Origin: Pseudothauera rhizosphaerae
Lineage (GTDB): Bacteria > Pseudomonadota > Gammaproteobacteria > Burkholderiales > Rhodocyclaceae
Assembly (NCBI RefSeq): GCF_004801305.1
Contig: NZ_SSOD01000006.1
Span: forward strand, 124,001-188,000
Direction: 5' to 3'
Length of the DNA: 64,000 nucleotides
Part shown: positions 1 to 9,816 of the stretch, piece after piece
How the letters are laid out: every line of letters begins with the position of its first letter
Numbering within the stretch: position 1 is the first letter of the stretch
The notes under the pieces: generated by a model
What the model was told of the DNA's origin: nothing
Databases searched by the model: none
The model's input: only the letters and a program-made list of their open reading frames with translations
Position numbers and translations under genes: made by a program

Positions 1-1490
1 AACAGGCGCTCGGCGGCGAAGGCGTCGCGCAGTTCGCGCAGCAAGCGCACGCGGTCGCGGATCTCCTCGCCCATGCTGCGGGTGTAGGTGGCGATGCTGC
101 CGCGCTCGGCCTGCTTGGCCTGCTTGAGCGCGAGGAAGGCGTTTTCCAGCGTCTCGGTGCCGTCGCCGTCGCCGCCGACTTCGGCCAGCGCCACCAGGCC
201 GCCGGTCACCGACACCGAGATCGCCTCCCCGTCTATCGTCAGCGGCTCGCCGAACAGGCGTTGCAGGCAGCCTTCCGCCGGCAGCCCCTGCGGCCAGAAC
301 ACCGCGAAGATGTCGCTGCCCACGCGCGCCACCACGCTGTCGCCGCAGCCCTGCCGCAGGCGCTCCACCGCCGCCTGCAGCAGGCGGTCGCCGTAGCGGT
401 GGCCGAAGGTGCCGTTGAGATCGCCGAAATGGTCGATGTCCAGCACTGCGAGCACGCCCGGCCCCGCGGGCGTGAGGGCCAGATAGGCGTCGAGCCGTTC
501 CACCAGGAGGCGGCGGTTGGGCAGGTGCAGCAACTGGTCGTAGTAGGAATAGCCGTTCAGGCGCTCGACCAGGCCCGCGTTGTCCAGGCACATGGCCACG
601 TTGGTGCAGAACACCTCGATCAGCGCGGGGTCCAGGTCGGCGTCGGCCTGCTCGGCGTCCATCCACGCGGCCAGACAGCGCCCCTCGCGCCCGCCGAAGT
701 AGAGCGCCATGCCGTACCCGGCCTCGACCACGTTCTCCCGCCCCGCCAGCGCGCGCCGCAGCATCTGCCTGACCGGACTGTGTTCGAGGGCGTCGAGGGG
801 CTGGCCGATGGAGCGCTGGAAGCGCCCCGCGGCCGCCACCACCACCGCTTCCTCGGCCGCGTCGCGGCGCGCACACACCAGGCCTTCGGGCTGCAGGCCG
901 AACAGGCCGGCGATCTGCGTGATGATGCCGGCGGCGAATTCGGCCAGCCCCTCGGTGCGCAGCAGCGCGGCGCTGCCGTTGACGATCTGGGCCAGGCCGC
1001 GCCGGCTGGCGTTGACGATGCGCAACTGCTGGTAGGTGCGAATGGCCGCGGTCAGCGCCGCGTACAGCCGGCTGCGGGAGAGCTCGGACTTGTTGCGGTA
1101 GTCGTTGATGTCGTAGTCGCGGATCGCATCCAGCTCGGGCGCGTAGCCCGGCTGCCCGGTGCGCAGGATGATGCGGGTATCGCGCAGGCCGTAGCGGTTG
1201 CGGATTTCGTCCACCAGCGCCAGGCCGGCGTCCTGCGTCTCCATCACCACGTCGAGCAGGACCACCGCCAGCTCGGGGTCGCGGGCGAAGCAGCCGCGCG
1301 CCTCTTCCGCCGAATGGGCATGCAGGAAGTGCAGCCGGCGTCCCACCACTTCCACGCCGGCCAGCCCCAGCTCGGTGCTGCGGTGGACGTCCTCGTCGTC
1401 GTCCACGATCAGCACCTTCCACACCGGGCGCGATCTCTCCGCGGCGGCCGGCGGATGCTCGTCCGCGAACTCGATCAGATCATCGCTCAT
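1..1490 (-). CDS. c-di-GMP response regulator, REC-DUF3369-GGDEF (C-terminus cut by window edge)
   Basis: Cytoplasmic signalling protein read from ATG at 1490 to beyond base 1. Residues about 22-150 form a receiver domain: acidic pocket DDDEDVH and phospho-acceptor Asp in VVLLDVVME. A DUF3369-like region of about 150 residues follows, then a GGDEF-fold domain beginning near YDQLLHLPNRRLL. The catalytic signature reads GSDIF instead of GG(D/E)EF, so diguanylate cyclase activity is probably lost. Family members often continue into an EAL phosphodiesterase domain, and the reading frame is still open at the window edge, so an EAL domain outside the window is likely but unseen. It lies just downstream of, and on the same strand as, the small FimV-tail-like gene. 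Confidence 0.85.
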   Translation of the reverse strand, partial: MSDDLIEFADEHPPAAAERSRPVWKVLIVDDDEDVHRSTELGLAGVEVVGRRLHFLHAHSAEEARGCFARDPELAVVLLDVVMETQDAGLALVDEIRNRYGLRDTRIILRTGQPGYAPELDAIRDYDINDYRNKSELSRSRLYAALTAAIRTYQQLRIVNASRRGLAQIVNGSAALLRTEGLAEFAAGIITQIAGLFGLQPEGLVCARRDAAEEAVVVAAAGRFQRSIGQPLDALEHSPVRQMLRRALAGRENVVEAGYGMALYFGGREGRCLAAWMDAEQADADLDPALIEVFCTNVAMCLDNAGLVERLNGYSYYDQLLHLPNRRLLVERLDAYLALTPAGPGVLAVLDIDHFGDLNGTFGHRYGDRLLQAAVERLRQGCGDSVVARVGSDIFAVFWPQGLPAEGCLQRLFGEPLTIDGEAISVSVTGGLVALAEVGGDGDGTETLENAFLALKQAKQAERGSIATYTRSMGEEIRDRVRLLRELRDAFAAERL

Positions 1491-1529
1491 CTGCCCCCCT
1501 GTTCCCCGCGACCGACCGCCCGCGGCCGG

Positions 1530-1799
1530 TCAGTCCCTCGTTCCCCGGCGCGCGCCCTCCTGCTCCCACCACGTCGTGCCGAGGCGTTCTTCGAAGGCGG
1601 GAAACTCCCTGTCGTGCTCCATGAACAGAGCCATCAGCGTCCTGGCGTGCTCGGGCGGAAAACCCTGCCGCCCGCCGTCGCGGGAATCGTTCAATACCCT
1701 GCTGATGAACTGGCGGCACTCGCGCGTGCCCCAGGTCTGTTCGATCTTCGCCAGGTGCGGATAAGCGGCGAACAGTCTGGTGGTGTCCGTTTTCGACAT
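1530..1799 (-). CDS. Small protein resembling the C-terminal segment of FimV
   Basis: 89-residue soluble protein starting [10 protein letters not shown], with no signal peptide or membrane segment. A longer upstream frame exists, but the ATG at 1799 gives the compact protein. Residues about 20-60 follow the pattern TWGTxE...RxLxDxRxGxRQGFP...L..L. The same pattern closes the FimV-like protein encoded at 37273-39201, which has TWGTPE, DNREGTRQGFP and LLLLSAVLEDE. The two therefore look homologous. Function is not known. It could be a free-standing FimV-type tail domain working with the adjacent c-di-GMP regulator, 39 bases downstream on the same strand. The match is seen directly; the role is inference. 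Confidence 0.7.
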   Translation of the reverse strand: MSKTDTTRLFAAYPHLAKIEQTWGTRECRQFISRVLNDSRDGGRQGFPPEHARTLMALFMEHDREFPAFEERLGTTWWEQEGARRGTRD

Positions 1800-1950
1800 T
1801 TCGTTTTTCCTCTCGACTTCCGTGCAGCCGATGCATGCGCAAATATCGGCGTCATTGCGGCGGCGGTCAAGTACGACAACTGACTTGCGCCGCAGGCGAA
1901 TGTGCAGCGCCGCGCGCGAAAGGGCGGACAGCCCAAGTAGAATACGCGCG

Positions 1951-3777
<1,827 letters not shown>

Positions 3778-3804
3778 GCGCTTCAGCGTATGGTTCGCCG
3801 ATGC

Positions 3805-3872
3805 AGGAGCGGGCTTGCCCGCGATGCGGTGATCGTTTCTCCGTAGGCCGCATCGCGGGCAAGCCCGCTCCT
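3805..3872. repeat. REP-like palindrome, copy 1
   Basis: Perfect 25-bp inverted repeat: left arm 3805-3829 beginning AGGAGCGGGCTTGCCC, right arm 3848-3872, loop 18 bases. It sits between the 3' ends of two convergent genes. A second copy of the same hairpin lies at 41201-41275, also between convergent genes. The core resembles the REP/REPIN elements of gamma- and betaproteobacteria. It may also act as a bidirectional transcript end. Confidence 0.9.
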
Positions 3873-3880
3873 ACCGTGCC

Positions 3881-4222
3881 TCAGCGCACGCCCAGCAGTT
3901 CCACCTCGAATACCAGCGTCGCATTCGGCGGAATCACCCCGCCCGCGCCGCGCGCACCGTAGCCCAGTTCCGGCGGAATGGTGAGCTTGCGTTTGCCGCC
4001 CACCAGCATGCCCTGCACGCCCTCGTCCCAGCCGCGGATCACGTAGCCGGCGCCGAGCGGGAATTCGAAGGGGTCGTTGCGATCCTTGCTGGAATCGAAC
4101 TTCTTGCCGTCGGTGAGCCAGCCGGTGTAATGCACGGTCACGGTCTGGCCCTTGGCGGCAGCCGCGCCGCTGCCGACTTCCAGCTCCTCGATGACGAGGC
4201 CGCTGGCGGTGGTCTGGGACAT
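3881..4222 (-). CDS. FKBP-type peptidyl-prolyl cis-trans isomerase
   Basis: 113-residue single-domain cytoplasmic FKBP; no signal peptide. Conserved FKBP features are [18 protein letters not shown], the [18 protein letters not shown] segment that lines the proline-binding pocket, and the closing strand [14 protein letters not shown]. It catalyses cis-trans isomerisation of X-Pro bonds and acts as a folding helper. Length matches the short bacterial single-domain class. It is transcribed toward recQ and stands alone. Confidence 0.95.
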   Translation of the reverse strand: MSQTTASGLVIEELEVGSGAAAAKGQTVTVHYTGWLTDGKKFDSSKDRNDPFEFPLGAGYVIRGWDEGVQGMLVGGKRKLTIPPELGYGARGAGGVIPPNATLVFEVELLGVR

Positions 4223-4300
4223 GGAAACTCCTGGACGTCTGTCTGTGGATGGGAAGGCCGGATTCTACGCCCCCACGGCTACAATCCCCTTCCCCCCGTC

Positions 4301-7085
4301 ATGGAACCCGCCCGCGTGACTGCCACCGCCGAACACATTGACGCCTTCATCGCCCGCTGGCAGAACGCCGGCGGCAGCGAGCGGGCCAACTACCAGCTTT
4401 TCCTCACCGAACTCTGCACCCTGCTCGACCTCCCCCGCCCGACCCGGCGGGCGACGACACCCGCGACAACGCCTACGTGTTCGAACGCCGCGTCGTACTG
4501 CGTGCGCCAGACGGCAGCGCCAGCAACGGCTTCATCGACCTCTACCGCCGCGGCGCATTCGTCTGCGAAGCCAAGCAGACCGGCAGGACGCTGGACACCT
4601 CCGGCTGGGACAAGGCCATGCTGCGCGCCCACAACCAGGCCGACCAGTACGTGCGCGCCCTGCCCGCCGACGAAGGCCGGCCGCCCTTCATCCTCGTGGT
4701 GGACGTGGGCCGCAACATCGAGCTCTACGCCGGATTCTCCCGCTCCGGCGCCACCTACACGCCCTTTCCCGACCCCCGCGCCCACCGCATCCGCCTCGAA
4801 GACCTGCGCCGAGACGACATCCGCGAGCGCCTGCGCGCCGTCTGGCTGGACCCGGCCAGCCTCGACCCCGCACGCCGCTCCGCCCGCGTCACCCGCGACA
4901 TCGCGGAGATGGTGCTGTGGATCGGCTACCTGCAATGGCACATCCGCAGCATGGGCCAGGCCACCGTGCCCGAACCCATGCTGCGCGACTTCCGCAACAT
5001 CGAAAACCGCGACGCGCTGATCGCCTACGAGCGCGAAGAACTCGTCACGGACGAAGCCGGCCGTCCCGTCACCCGCTGGGACGGCGAAAGCTACCGGACC
5101 AGCCCCGTCACCGGCGAACCCGTGCCGGACGAAACCGCGCAGATGCCGCTGTACCGCTACGTGGAACCGAGAAAGGCCGAATGGCCACAGGCGGATCACA
5201 TCGTGGGGAATCCGCCGTTCATCGGGAACAAGCGCATGCGCGCCGCGTTGGGCGACGGCTACGTGGACGCCGTACGTGACACCCGGCCGGAAGTGCCTGA
5301 ATCTGCCGACTTCGTCATGTACTGGTGGCACATCGCGGCCGAGACCGTGCGCGCTGGGGAGGCGAAGCACTTCGGCTTCATCACCACCAATAGCATCAAA
5401 CAAGCGTTCAACCGCCGCGTGGTCGAAGCGCAACTGCGCGCGAACGACCCACTGTCCATCGTCTTTGCCATTCCCGACCATCCATGGGTGGATGCCGCCG
5501 ACGGTGCAGCGGTGCGTATTGCCATGACGGTCGGTGAGGCGGGCACACACGACGGACGTATACTGCAAGTTCGCGAGGAAACAGCCACCGATCAGGACGA
5601 GGTGGCCGTACAACTGCAGGAAAGTACGGGCCGCTTGTTCCCTGACTTGAAAATCGGCGTCAATGTCGCTGCGGTACGTCCTCTCACCGCAAACAGCGCC
5701 ATCAGTAATCGCGGCGTGATTCCGCACGGCGAAGGCATGACGGTCACCGAGGAGCAAGCAACTGCGCTCGGTCTCGGCGTCGTAGCGGGTTTGGATGCGA
5801 GGCTACGTCCCTACCGTAATGGTCGCGACCTGACACAGACCCCACGCAATGTTCGCGTCATTGACATGCATGGTCTCAGTGCCGAGCAAGTACGCGAGCA
5901 GTTTCCTGCGGTATATCAATGGCTATCGGAGCGCGTTAAACCCGAGCGAGACCAGAACAAGGACCGAGACCTTCGCGAAAAGTGGTGGCTCCATAGGAGA
6001 AACAACGAGGATCTACGGAATTCGATGCGGGGCATAAACCGATACGTTGCAACGGTGCAGACCAGCAAGCATCGACTGTTCACTTTCCTTGATGTCGCTG
6101 TTCTGCCTGATGACAAGCTGATTGCCATTACCATGGATGACTCGACATGGCTTGGTGTCCTGTCGTCGCGGATTCACGTTGTTTGGGCGCTGGCTACAGG
6201 CGCAACACTCGAAGATAGGCCGGTCTACAACAAAACGACCTGCTTCGAAGCGTTCCCTTTCCCATCGATTGGCAATGACCTCGCGGCGAGCGAAGCGAGC
6301 CGCGAGGTCGCAGACCGAGCGAAATCGCGGAAATCGCCGAACAGATCGATGCCTACCGCAAGCGCCAGCAGGCCCAACACCCGGAACTGACGCTGACCGG
6401 CATCTACAACGTGCTGGAAAAACTGCGGGCGGGCGAACCGCTCTCCGCGAAAGACAAGCTCATCCACGAACAGGGCCTCGTCTCCGTGCTGCGTGAACTG
6501 CACGACGCCCTGGACGCCGCCGTCCTCAAAGCCTACGGCTGGTCCGACCTCGCCCCCGCGCTGGTCGGCCGCCCCGGCGCCACCACCCCGCTGCCCGACA
6601 AGCCCGAAGACCAGGCCGAAGCCGAGGAAGAACTCCTTTCCCGCCTCGTCGCGCTGAACGCCGAACGCGCCGCCGAAGAAGCCCGGGGCCACATCCTATG
6701 GCTGCGCCCGGACTACCAGAACCCGGCCGTTTCCGCCGGCTCCGGCTCCGCTCCCTTCGGCTCCGCTCAGGGAGCGGGGGGTCGCTGGCTGAGCGAAGCA
6801 GAAGCCAGCGAAGCCCAACAAACCCCGCTCGATCTCCCGCCGGACGATGCCGGGGCACCGAAGCCGGCCCAGCCCCCCGCCGCCGGCAAACAGCCCTGGC
6901 CCAAAACCATGCGCGAACAGGTCGCCGCCGTCCGCACCGCGCTCGCCCACCAGCGCCTTCCGCTGGAGGCCATTGCCGGCCAGTTCAAGCGCTCGCCCAG
7001 GGCCCCGGTCCTGTCCGTCCTCGAAGCCCTGGAAGCGCTGGGCATGGTGAAGCAGGAGGACGGGCTATACGGCCTGCAGGGTTGA
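4301..7085 (+). pseudogene. Decayed large DNA methyltransferase/restriction-type gene (NPPF class)
   Basis: Remnant of a long class I SAM-dependent DNA methyltransferase of the PglX/MmeI-like type. The reading passes through three frames. About 4301-4440 encodes the N-terminal start (AEHIDAFIARWQNAGG). About 4441-6286 holds the central part, including the catalytic GNPPFIG motif near 5212. About 6331-7085 holds the C-terminal region (LTLTGIYNVLEKLRAGEP). Four lesions are visible. (1) A one-base loss near 4440 in a C-rich run. (2) Near 4900, RVTRDIA runs directly into EMVLWIGYLQWHIR; relatives carry a long segment here with the SAM-binding DPACGSGNF motif, which is absent. (3) A 44-base insertion at 6287-6330. 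(4) An in-frame Ser/Gly/Ala-rich hairpin insert near 6730-6800. Loss of motif I means no methyltransferase activity is expected. The size of the missing segment is inferred from memory of the family. Confidence 0.85.
6277..6330. repeat. 44-bp palindromic insertion that breaks the reading frame
   Basis: Bases 6287-6330 are flanked by a direct repeat TCGCGG (6281-6286, and again as the last six bases 6325-6330). Removing the 44 bases joins the two frames exactly and gives NDLAEIAEQIDAYRKRQQ, the expected family sequence. The insertion carries a hairpin: 10-bp arms GACCTCGCGG (6277-6286) and CCGCGAGGTC (6300-6309). It looks like a small mobile or slippage-generated repeat. Confidence 0.75.
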
Positions 7086-7118
7086 ACGTGGACGCCATTG
7101 CGCAGGCGAGGTAAAGCT

Positions 7119-7335
7119 ATGTGGATGATCGCCCCCCCCCGAATTCGGCGTACCCATCGAAAAATGGGAGTTGTGGCGCGCGTCGCTGCTGGAGCTGGAT
7201 CAGACGGACGAAAGCGTGATTGCCGCGATCAGCTATGCCGATGCCACTATCGAGCGCAAGCGTCGGTTCGACGCGGAATACGGCGTACCGGGCTATGACG
7301 CGATCCGTGCAAAGCGGCCCCCGACGAAACCGTGA
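7119..7335 (+). pseudogene. Small hypothetical ORF interrupted at a C9 tract
   Basis: ATG at 7119 opens MWMIAPP, then the frame is lost in nine consecutive C (7132-7140). In the +1 frame after the tract a clean protein continues (EFGVPIEKWELWRASLLEL through AIRAKRPPTKP) to TGA at 7333-7335. With eight C instead of nine the two parts fuse into a 71-residue soluble protein. No family is recognised. It lies directly behind the decayed methyltransferase. The tract could be a sequencing error, a simple mutation or a phase-variable switch. Confidence 0.45.
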
Positions 7336-7423
7336 TCAGCTTCGGCGTCGACGCCAGCAGGGCCGTGCCTTGCGCTGCACCCTAGACAGCCCGGCGCGGG
7401 GCGTTTCATTCTGTCAGGAGTTC

Positions 7424-7738
7424 TTACAGCCCGAAGTCTTCCCGGAACCGGTCGATCTGGTGCATGCGCTCGTGCAGGATGGTGACGATGCCGATGTCTC
7501 CGCCGGACAGGCGGCGCCAATAGACGAAATGCCGTTCGTGGCGGAAGAAGTACCCTTCGACGCCGAACTCGGCGGGTATGGGCCTAGAGTTCACCGCGTG
7601 GGTTGCGATTCGTTCGAAGGCTTCGAACAGGCTCGTGATGTAGCGGTCGGCCTGTTCCGTTCCCCAGCGATCCCGCGTGTAGCGGTAGATTTCGTCGAGA
7701 CGGAAGGAGGCCGCCTCCTGGATGCGGACGCGGGCCAT
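7424..7738 (-). CDS. RelE/ParE-family toxin
   Basis: 104-residue toxin of the ParE/RelE fold. Recognisable are the N-terminal helix AASFRLDEIYRYTRDRWG, the central strands with FFRHERHFVYWRR, and the closing IVTILHERMHQIDRFREDF that is typical of ParE proteins. ParE members usually inhibit DNA gyrase, while RelE members cut ribosome-bound mRNA; sequence alone does not decide here, though the ending favours ParE. The start lies 4 bases after the stop of the upstream antitoxin gene, as usual for a toxin-antitoxin operon. Confidence 0.88.
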   Translation of the reverse strand: MARVRIQEAASFRLDEIYRYTRDRWGTEQADRYITSLFEAFERIATHAVNSRPIPAEFGVEGYFFRHERHFVYWRRLSGGDIGIVTILHERMHQIDRFREDFGL

Positions 7739-7742
7739 GCGT

Positions 7743-8006
7743 TCAGCCCTTGTTGCGTGCGATGACTTCGGCCGCCGTCAGGGGCTGGTAGGAGGATTCG
7801 GGGGCCGCGAAGGCATGGGCCAGTTCGGCCTTGAGCCGGTCGACCCTTTCCTGTTCCACGCGCGCCCTGTCGCGGCGGATGAGGTCGCGGATGTATTCAC
7901 TGACGTTTTCGTAGGCGCCCTCCTCGCCCACGTTCGCGGCCACGAAGTCGCCGAGCGCGCCGTTGAGACGGACCGTCAGGGTTGTCGGCTGTGTGGTTCG
8001 GGTCAT
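7743..8006 (-). CDS. Ribbon-helix-helix antitoxin (ParD-like)
   Basis: 87-residue antitoxin for the downstream ParE-like toxin. The start at 8006 (MTRTTQPTTLTVRL) is chosen because the RHH DNA-binding strand TLTVRLNGALGDFV begins immediately after it; a longer upstream frame has no such character. ENVSEYIRDLIRRDRARVEQE is the second RHH helix region. The C-terminal tail (PLTAAEVIARNKG) would wrap the toxin. It is probably autoregulatory through the inverted repeat upstream. Confidence 0.85.
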   Translation of the reverse strand: MTRTTQPTTLTVRLNGALGDFVAANVGEEGAYENVSEYIRDLIRRDRARVEQERVDRLKAELAHAFAAPESSYQPLTAAEVIARNKG

Positions 8007-8030
8007 GATGCCTTCCTCCGGGGGTATGAA

Positions 8031-8059
8031 CGTATTCAAGATAACCAATAACGAATACG
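8031..8059. promoter_or_regulatory. Inverted repeat upstream of the ParD/ParE operon
   Basis: 7-bp arms CGTATTC (8031-8037) and GAATACG (8053-8059), centre to centre 22 bases (two helical turns), 25 bases upstream of the antitoxin start. RHH antitoxins commonly repress their own operon through such sites. The repeat is seen directly; binding is inferred. Confidence 0.5.
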
Positions 8060-8177
8060 CCAACAAGTCGCGGAGGCAGCGACCGACCCGATTTCCATCC
8101 CGCGCGATGGGGCTGGTGCCTGTGGCGCCCTGCCGGCACTGGCATTCCATTTCCCGCACCACCTGCGGGGCTGCCGC

Positions 8178-8825
8178 TTACTCGTCATCGCCAGACAGGC
8201 AGTCGACAACCCAGTAGCCCAGCACCCCGAGCCCCAGCGTACCCATCAGGCCGATGCCCGATTTGTGCGGCTCGCGTGCCGCAAGAACGGTTCGCAGGCG
8301 TTCGAGTGCGGGCGGTTCGGTAAACGTCAGCGGCACGGACAGTTCGACGGGCCTGTCCGAGGGCGCCCCGTTCCGCCAGATCACCCCGAGGGGGTCGTCC
8401 AGGGTGTGGATGAGCTGGTCCAGCCAGTCCCGCAGTTCGTCCAGATTGTGGCGACAGACCCATGAGAGCAGGTCGTGTACCAGCATATCGTCCCCCGCGG
8501 TGGACAGGGACTCCGCCCACTCGTATTCCCCCACCGCCATGTCGGCCGCAGCCTCCAATCGCCCAACCCACCGCTGGGCTTCGGGTTCACCGCTGCCGGC
8601 GTTTCCGACGACGTGCTCCATGAGGTCGTTGACGGCGGTGGAGATCCGTTCCAGCGCGTATCCGAAGGTACGCACGTGCATGTACGCCTCGCCCGCCATG
8701 TCGGCCTCGAATACGGTCCGTGGAGCGGGCGTGGTCAGCCGTTTCGACAGGCGCCGCGCCACCGGCCGCATGGCCTGGACCATGAAGGCCAGATTGGATG
8801 ACAGGATGGGTTCTTCTCCGCTCAT
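8178..8825 (-). CDS. Hypothetical C-terminally membrane-anchored protein, paralog A
   Basis: 215 residues, mostly helical, with a C-terminal hydrophobic segment (IGLMGTLGLGVLGYWVVDCL) ending in the acidic tail SGDDE. This suggests a tail-anchored or single-pass inner-membrane protein with a cytoplasmic body. No known family is recognised. It is a diverged paralog of the protein at 9817-10569: both share the order [LL...CRHNLDEL / LL...YRHHLRNV] - WL(D/E)(Q/E)L - DDP(L/V)G - short Arg/Gly loop - V(E)L.V.LT, then the membrane helix and acidic end. The pair flanks vapBC, and both carry the same palindromic element upstream as rsr, so a role linked to the Rsr/RtcB RNA island is possible but unproven. 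Confidence 0.65.
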   Translation of the reverse strand: MSGEEPILSSNLAFMVQAMRPVARRLSKRLTTPAPRTVFEADMAGEAYMHVRTFGYALERISTAVNDLMEHVVGNAGSGEPEAQRWVGRLEAAADMAVGEYEWAESLSTAGDDMLVHDLLSWVCRHNLDELRDWLDQLIHTLDDPLGVIWRNGAPSDRPVELSVPLTFTEPPALERLRTVLAAREPHKSGIGLMGTLGLGVLGYWVVDCLSGDDE

Positions 8826-8876
8826 GGGGGCATCCTCGCCTTTTGGACGGGGGAGACATTCTTCCCCCTCCGGAGT

Positions 8877-8918
8877 CTCACACGATGAGCCTGTGCCTTC
8901 CGCACAAACCGGCGGAGC
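8877..8918. promoter_or_regulatory. Conserved palindromic element upstream of paralog A
   Basis: CTCA-CACGA-TGAG (8877-8889) followed on the + strand by CCTGTGCC and CGCACAAACCGGC. It aligns closely with the element at 10617-10660 upstream of paralog B and, more weakly, with 12102-12140 upstream of rsr. Probable operator or promoter component of a shared regulon. Confidence 0.5.
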
Positions 8919-9012
8919 GCGTGCCTTGGAAAAGGGCGGACATGCGGCTGGCCGCCCAGGGCAAAGTCACTTATTCTTACCAAACCGCAATCGATATTCA
9001 GAGGGTACGACC

Positions 9013-9225
9013 ATGTCCGCTACCGCCACCCTGTCCAGCAAGTTCCAGATCTCCATTCCCAAGGCCGTACGCGAGGAACAGCACTGGCAGGCCGGGCAGG
9101 AGTTCGTTTTCATCCCCAAGGGCAAGGGCGTGCTGGTGATGCCCGTACCCGAACTGGACGAACTGGCCGGCATCGCCCAGGGCGTCCGCACCGACGGCTA
9201 CCGCGACCGGGAAGACCGCTACTGA
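9013..9225 (+). CDS. vapB: AbrB/MazE-type antitoxin VapB
   Basis: 70-residue DNA-binding antitoxin of the SpoVT/AbrB swapped-hairpin type: ATLSSKFQISIPKAVREEQHW is the usual core, followed by GQEFVFIPKGKGVLVMPVPEL. The C-terminal acidic/Arg-rich tail GYRDREDRY would bind the toxin. ATG at 9013 follows an AGAGGGT-like ribosome site. The stop overlaps the vapC start by one base (TGATG), so the pair is translationally coupled. Probably represses its own promoter with VapC. Confidence 0.92.
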   Translation: MSATATLSSKFQISIPKAVREEQHWQAGQEFVFIPKGKGVLVMPVPELDELAGIAQGVRTDGYRDREDRY

Positions 9226-9614
9226 TGGCGACGCCGCCGCGCGTGGTCGATACCTCGGCCTGGATCGAATGGCTCACCGGCAGCGCGCTGGGCAGGACGC
9301 TCGGCGGGCAGTTCCCGGACAAGCCCCGGCTCATCGTTCCGACCATCGTGCAGCTCGAACTATCGAAGTGGCTGGTGCGCGAACTCGGCGAAGACCGGGC
9401 CGACCAGGTGATCGCCTACACGCAGAAATGCGTGGTCGTGCCGCTGGATACCGCCATTGCGCTGCGGGCGGCGGACCTGCACCGCGCCCGCAGGCTGGCC
9501 ACCGCCGATGCCATCGTCTATGCGACGGCACTGCGCGGGGGCGCCGAACTGCTCACCTGCGACGCCCATTTCGAAGGGCTGCCGGGCGTGGTCCTGTTTA
9601 CCAAGACGGCCTGA
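9225..9614 (+). CDS. vapC: PIN-domain ribonuclease toxin VapC
   Basis: 129-residue PIN-domain endoribonuclease. Acidic residues are visible in the usual places: Asp in VVDTSAWIEW near the N-terminus, Glu in VQLELSKW, Asp in LATADAIVYATAL and Asp in LLTCDAHFEGLPGV. VapC toxins cut specific RNAs, in several bacteria initiator tRNA or the sarcin-ricin loop. This is notable because tRNA-like genes including an initiator-like one lie 1.6 kb downstream. Coupled to vapB. Confidence 0.93.
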   Translation: MATPPRVVDTSAWIEWLTGSALGRTLGGQFPDKPRLIVPTIVQLELSKWLVRELGEDRADQVIAYTQKCVVVPLDTAIALRAADLHRARRLATADAIVYATALRGGAELLTCDAHFEGLPGVVLFTKTA

Positions 9615-9816
9615 ATCCCGCCGGTTGCCGGGGAGGATCGGCCCGCAGGTCGGGACGAGCGCAGCGAAACCCAACACGCAGCGCACACTCCCACCGGAAG
9701 ATGTCGGGCTTCCTCCGTCAGCCCAACGCGCCGTTCATTCGTCCCCGCCCATGGCTCACCGTCCTTCCGGCTCGCAATTCCGTGAACTGCAATGCCTCCG
9801 GGTCATTACGCATCCC

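Noticed and set aside
261-1883. 540-codon open frame on the plus strand at the left end
   Set aside because: Antisense to the REC-DUF3369-GGDEF gene, whose motifs are unmistakable; the product lacks recognisable domains.
4390-5757. Long minus-strand frame across the methyltransferase remnant
   Set aside because: The plus strand carries conserved methyltransferase motifs in successive frames; the minus product is His/Val/Ala low-complexity sequence typical of a shadow.
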